From NCBI GenBank assembly GCA_963733915.1, contig CAVTEP010000001.1:186001-250000 (forward strand): DNA of 64,000 nt, written 5' to 3'. The notes under the pieces are model-generated. The model saw nothing but the letters and a program-made list of their open reading frames with translations, made no database searches and was not told the DNA's origin. Position 1 is the stretch's first letter, and each line of letters begins with the position of its first letter. This document shows, one piece after another, positions 62,232-64,000 of this stretch. The translations under genes and the position numbers were made by a program. This DNA comes from Sulfomarinibacter sp963733915 (GTDB taxonomy: Bacteria > Acidobacteriota > Thermoanaerobaculia > Thermoanaerobaculales > Sulfomarinibacteraceae).

Positions 62232-64000
62232 GTGGAAGCTGAAACGCCCCCCCGCCATCCGGTGGACGGTGTCTCGTCCGGTGGAGGCGCCCGCGCCGGC
62301 GCCGGACGGCGCCCGGTCCTCGGCGGCGATCTCTTTGGCATCCGTCGCGGCGAGGGTCTGCTCGCGTGGCTCTTTTTTCTCGAGTTCCTGGTTCTGACGA
62401 CCGTCCACTTCGCTGGCAAGAGCGTCCGGCAGGCGACCTTCATCGACGCCCTGGGCGCCGAAAACCTGCCCTGGGTTTATCTGGCAGTGGCGGTGATCTC
62501 GTTTCCGGTGCTCGTGCTCTACTCGCGGCTGGCCGACCGGTTTCGCCTGGAGATCCTGATTCTCGGCGGTAGTTTGCTGCACGTCGTCGGGCTCGCAGCA
62601 TTCTTTGTTCTCTTTGCGCTCGGCCGGAGCTGGGTGGCGGTGGCGTACTACCTGTGGTTGGGGATGGCTTTTGCGATCGCCGTCTCACAGTTCTGGACCT
62701 ACGCCAACCAGGTCTTCGACCCCCGCCAGGCCCGTCGCCTGTTTTCGTTCATTGGCGCCGGCGGCCTCCTGGGCTCGGTGCTCGGGGGATTGTTGGCGGT
62801 CAGGGTGACGAGGCTTCTGGGGACCCGCTACACCCTGCTCGGGGCGGCCGCCATCATGGTCTTGGTGCCGATCCTGGTAATGTTGATCGAGCGTCATCGC
62901 GGTTGGCCCTCGGCGGCGACTTTGCGCCGTCCCCGAGACCGTTACGAGGAGGCCCGCGGCGGGTTCAGCAGCCTCCGCGGCTCCAGACTCCTGGCCTTGA
63001 TCGCGCTCCTGATGCTGTCATCCGTCGTGATCGATCAGCTAGTTCAGTGGCAGTTCTATTGGTTCGTAGAAAAAAACACCACCGTGCTCGACGAGAGAAC
63101 GTCGGTGATCGGACTGTCGTTCGTGCTCATGGGGCTGATCGGGTTCTTCTTCCAGCTCGTCTTTACCGGGCAGATTCACCGCGTGCTCGGCGTCGGCGTC
63201 GGCTTACGGGTGCTGCCCGGGTCGGTGGTGATCGCCCAGCTGGCGGTGGTGGTGGCGGTGGTTGCCGGTCCGGCCGCGGTCTACCCGCTCGTGTGGTTGC
63301 TGTTTCTGAGTGAGGGGAGCCTCCGCCACTCGATCGACCAGGCGACGCGCGAGCTCCTGTTCCAACCCGTGGCGGAGGAACTGAGGGTCAAGGGCAAGGC
63401 CTTCATCGACGTCTTTGTCCAGCGATTTGGCAAGGGTGCGGCCGCGATCCTGATCCTCGTCACCCTGAAGTTCCTGCCGGCGCCCTGGGTCGGTGTGTTG
63501 ACCCTGATCCTGGCGGTCGGCTGGCTCGTGCTCACGATGCGCACGAAGCGCGAGTACGTGGAAACGTTCCGGGAAGGTCTGAAGTCGGGCACCATCCAGC
63601 CGGACACGACCATCGATCCACGCGATGTGACCACCTTGACGACCCTTGTGCAGTCGCTGGGCAGCGCGGACCCCCGTAAGGTACTCCACAGCCTCGAGTT
63701 GCTGTCGACGAGCGGCGAAGGCCGACTGGTACCGCCGGTTCTGCTCCACCACGAAAGCGCCGAGGTCCGCCGCAGGACGCTCGAAGTTCTTGCCGATACC
63801 AACCGGGAGGACGCGGCCCATCTGGTCGAACGCGCCCTCAGCGACGAGGACGCCGAGGTCCGCACGGGCGCCATGCGCACCCTCGCCGTGCTGCGGAAGG
63901 AGCGGGCCGCGACGCTGATGCTGGCCCACCTCGACGACCAGGACTACCGCCTGCGGGCCTCGGCCGCCGCCAGCCTGCTCAGCAGTGGGGAGGGGGAGAA
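62232..64000 (+). CDS. Npt/NTT-type nucleotide transporter-like protein with C-terminal HEAT repeats, 3' end outside window
   Basis: Open from about GTG 62232 to the window end (589 codons seen; another GTG at 62262 is possible). RRGEGLLAWLFFLEFLVLTTVHFAGKSVRQATFIDALGAENLPWVYL is the start of the ADP/ATP translocase-like (NTT/Npt) fold, followed by about ten more membrane segments (for example FSFIGAGGLLGSVLGGLLAV, SFVLMGLIGFFFQLVFTG). After about residue 460 it turns soluble with HEAT-like repeats (SAEVRRRTLEVLADTNRED, DEDAEVRTGAMRTLAVLRKE, DYRLRASAAASLL). Transport of nucleotides is inferred from the family; free-living relatives with HEAT repeats have no proven substrate. Confidence 0.85.
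   Translation, partial: MEAETPPRHPVDGVSSGGGARAGAGRRPVLGGDLFGIRRGEGLLAWLFFLEFLVLTTVHFAGKSVRQATFIDALGAENLPWVYLAVAVISFPVLVLYSRLADRFRLEILILGGSLLHVVGLAAFFVLFALGRSWVAVAYYLWLGMAFAIAVSQFWTYANQVFDPRQARRLFSFIGAGGLLGSVLGGLLAVRVTRLLGTRYTLLGAAAIMVLVPILVMLIERHRGWPSAATLRRPRDRYEEARGGFSSLRGSRLLALIALLMLSSVVIDQLVQWQFYWFVEKNTTVLDERTSVIGLSFVLMGLIGFFFQLVFTGQIHRVLGVGVGLRVLPGSVVIAQLAVVVAVVAGPAAVYPLVWLLFLSEGSLRHSIDQATRELLFQPVAEELRVKGKAFIDVFVQRFGKGAAAILILVTLKFLPAPWVGVLTLILAVGWLVLTMRTKREYVETFREGLKSGTIQPDTTIDPRDVTTLTTLVQSLGSADPRKVLHSLELLSTSGEGRLVPPVLLHHESAEVRRRTLEVLADTNREDAAHLVERALSDEDAEVRTGAMRTLAVLRKERAATLMLAHLDDQDYRLRASAAASLLSSGEGE

Overview
The window is about 64 kb of GC-rich, densely coded bacterial chromosome. Gene content (secreted Tricorn protease, DHH-CBS-CCA nucleotidyltransferase, Npt-type nucleotide transporter with HEAT repeats, FG-GAP/CSLREA/beta-helix secreted protein, several gamma-glutamyltransferases, AmrS-type radical SAM protein, CIRCE-controlled groESL) fits an Acidobacteriota-like organism, perhaps Thermoanaerobaculia or Holophagae. 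That placement is inferred from general familiarity, not from a marker gene. There is no rRNA, tRNA, CRISPR array, phage or recognisable insertion sequence.

Layout. 1-2795 (-): 3'-truncated secreted protein joining a carbohydrate-binding-like domain, a C45/phospholipase-B-like hydrolase and an M1-peptidase-like C-terminal part. 2907-5170 (+): an uncharacterised protein translationally coupled to fumarylacetoacetase. 5573-7033 (+): secreted unknown with a strong terminator. 7159-8242 (+): frameshifted AmrS-like radical SAM gene. 8231-12054 (-): sensor kinase with a Glu-substituted receiver domain, then a receiver-PAS-GGDEF-EAL protein. 12279-13561 (-): RidA and a secreted DUF4097-like protein. 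13750-16085 (+): membrane protein, frameshifted M23 peptidase, CPBP protease. 16134-17676 (-): membrane protein, ECF sigma factor and anti-sigma factor, divergent from a SYLF protein (17783-18358). 18421-21152 (-): alanine-dehydrogenase-like protein, CoA-transferase and ferredoxin. 21235-22900 (-): two membrane proteins. 23128-25054 (+): glycosyltransferase and flippase-like protein. 25235-28471 and 28595-31924 (+): giant secreted beta-helix protein and Tricorn. 32163-33965 (+): typA. 34214-36595: small Cys-rich protein, two PH-domain membrane proteins, rsmD. 36592-39866 (-): exported protein and DHH-CBS-CCA enzyme. 40210-43192: esterase-TPR protein and zinc-ribbon trypsin-like protease. 43262-48783 (-): three tandem gamma-glutamyltransferases. 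48915-51803 (+): YtrA-like GntR regulator, SPFH protein, small membrane protein and exported unknown. 52065-59720 (-): efflux adaptor and two RND pumps. 59983-61942 (-): groES-groEL. 62232-64000 (+): Npt-like transporter, cut by the window end.

The most unusual structural signal is a set of dispersed simple-sequence elements between genes, often touching gene 3' ends: arrays of AACGTT spaced 7-8 bases (seven sites), AACTCAAAAC-type inverted repeats, GGAGAAAA-type tracts, ATTCGGA-type tracts, CATC-rich tracts and a roughly 180-bp element present twice. Several genes take their stop codon from such an element, and one protein is extended by it. A second pattern is TACAAT placed 6-8 bases before a GTG codon at four genes, which suggests leaderless mRNAs.
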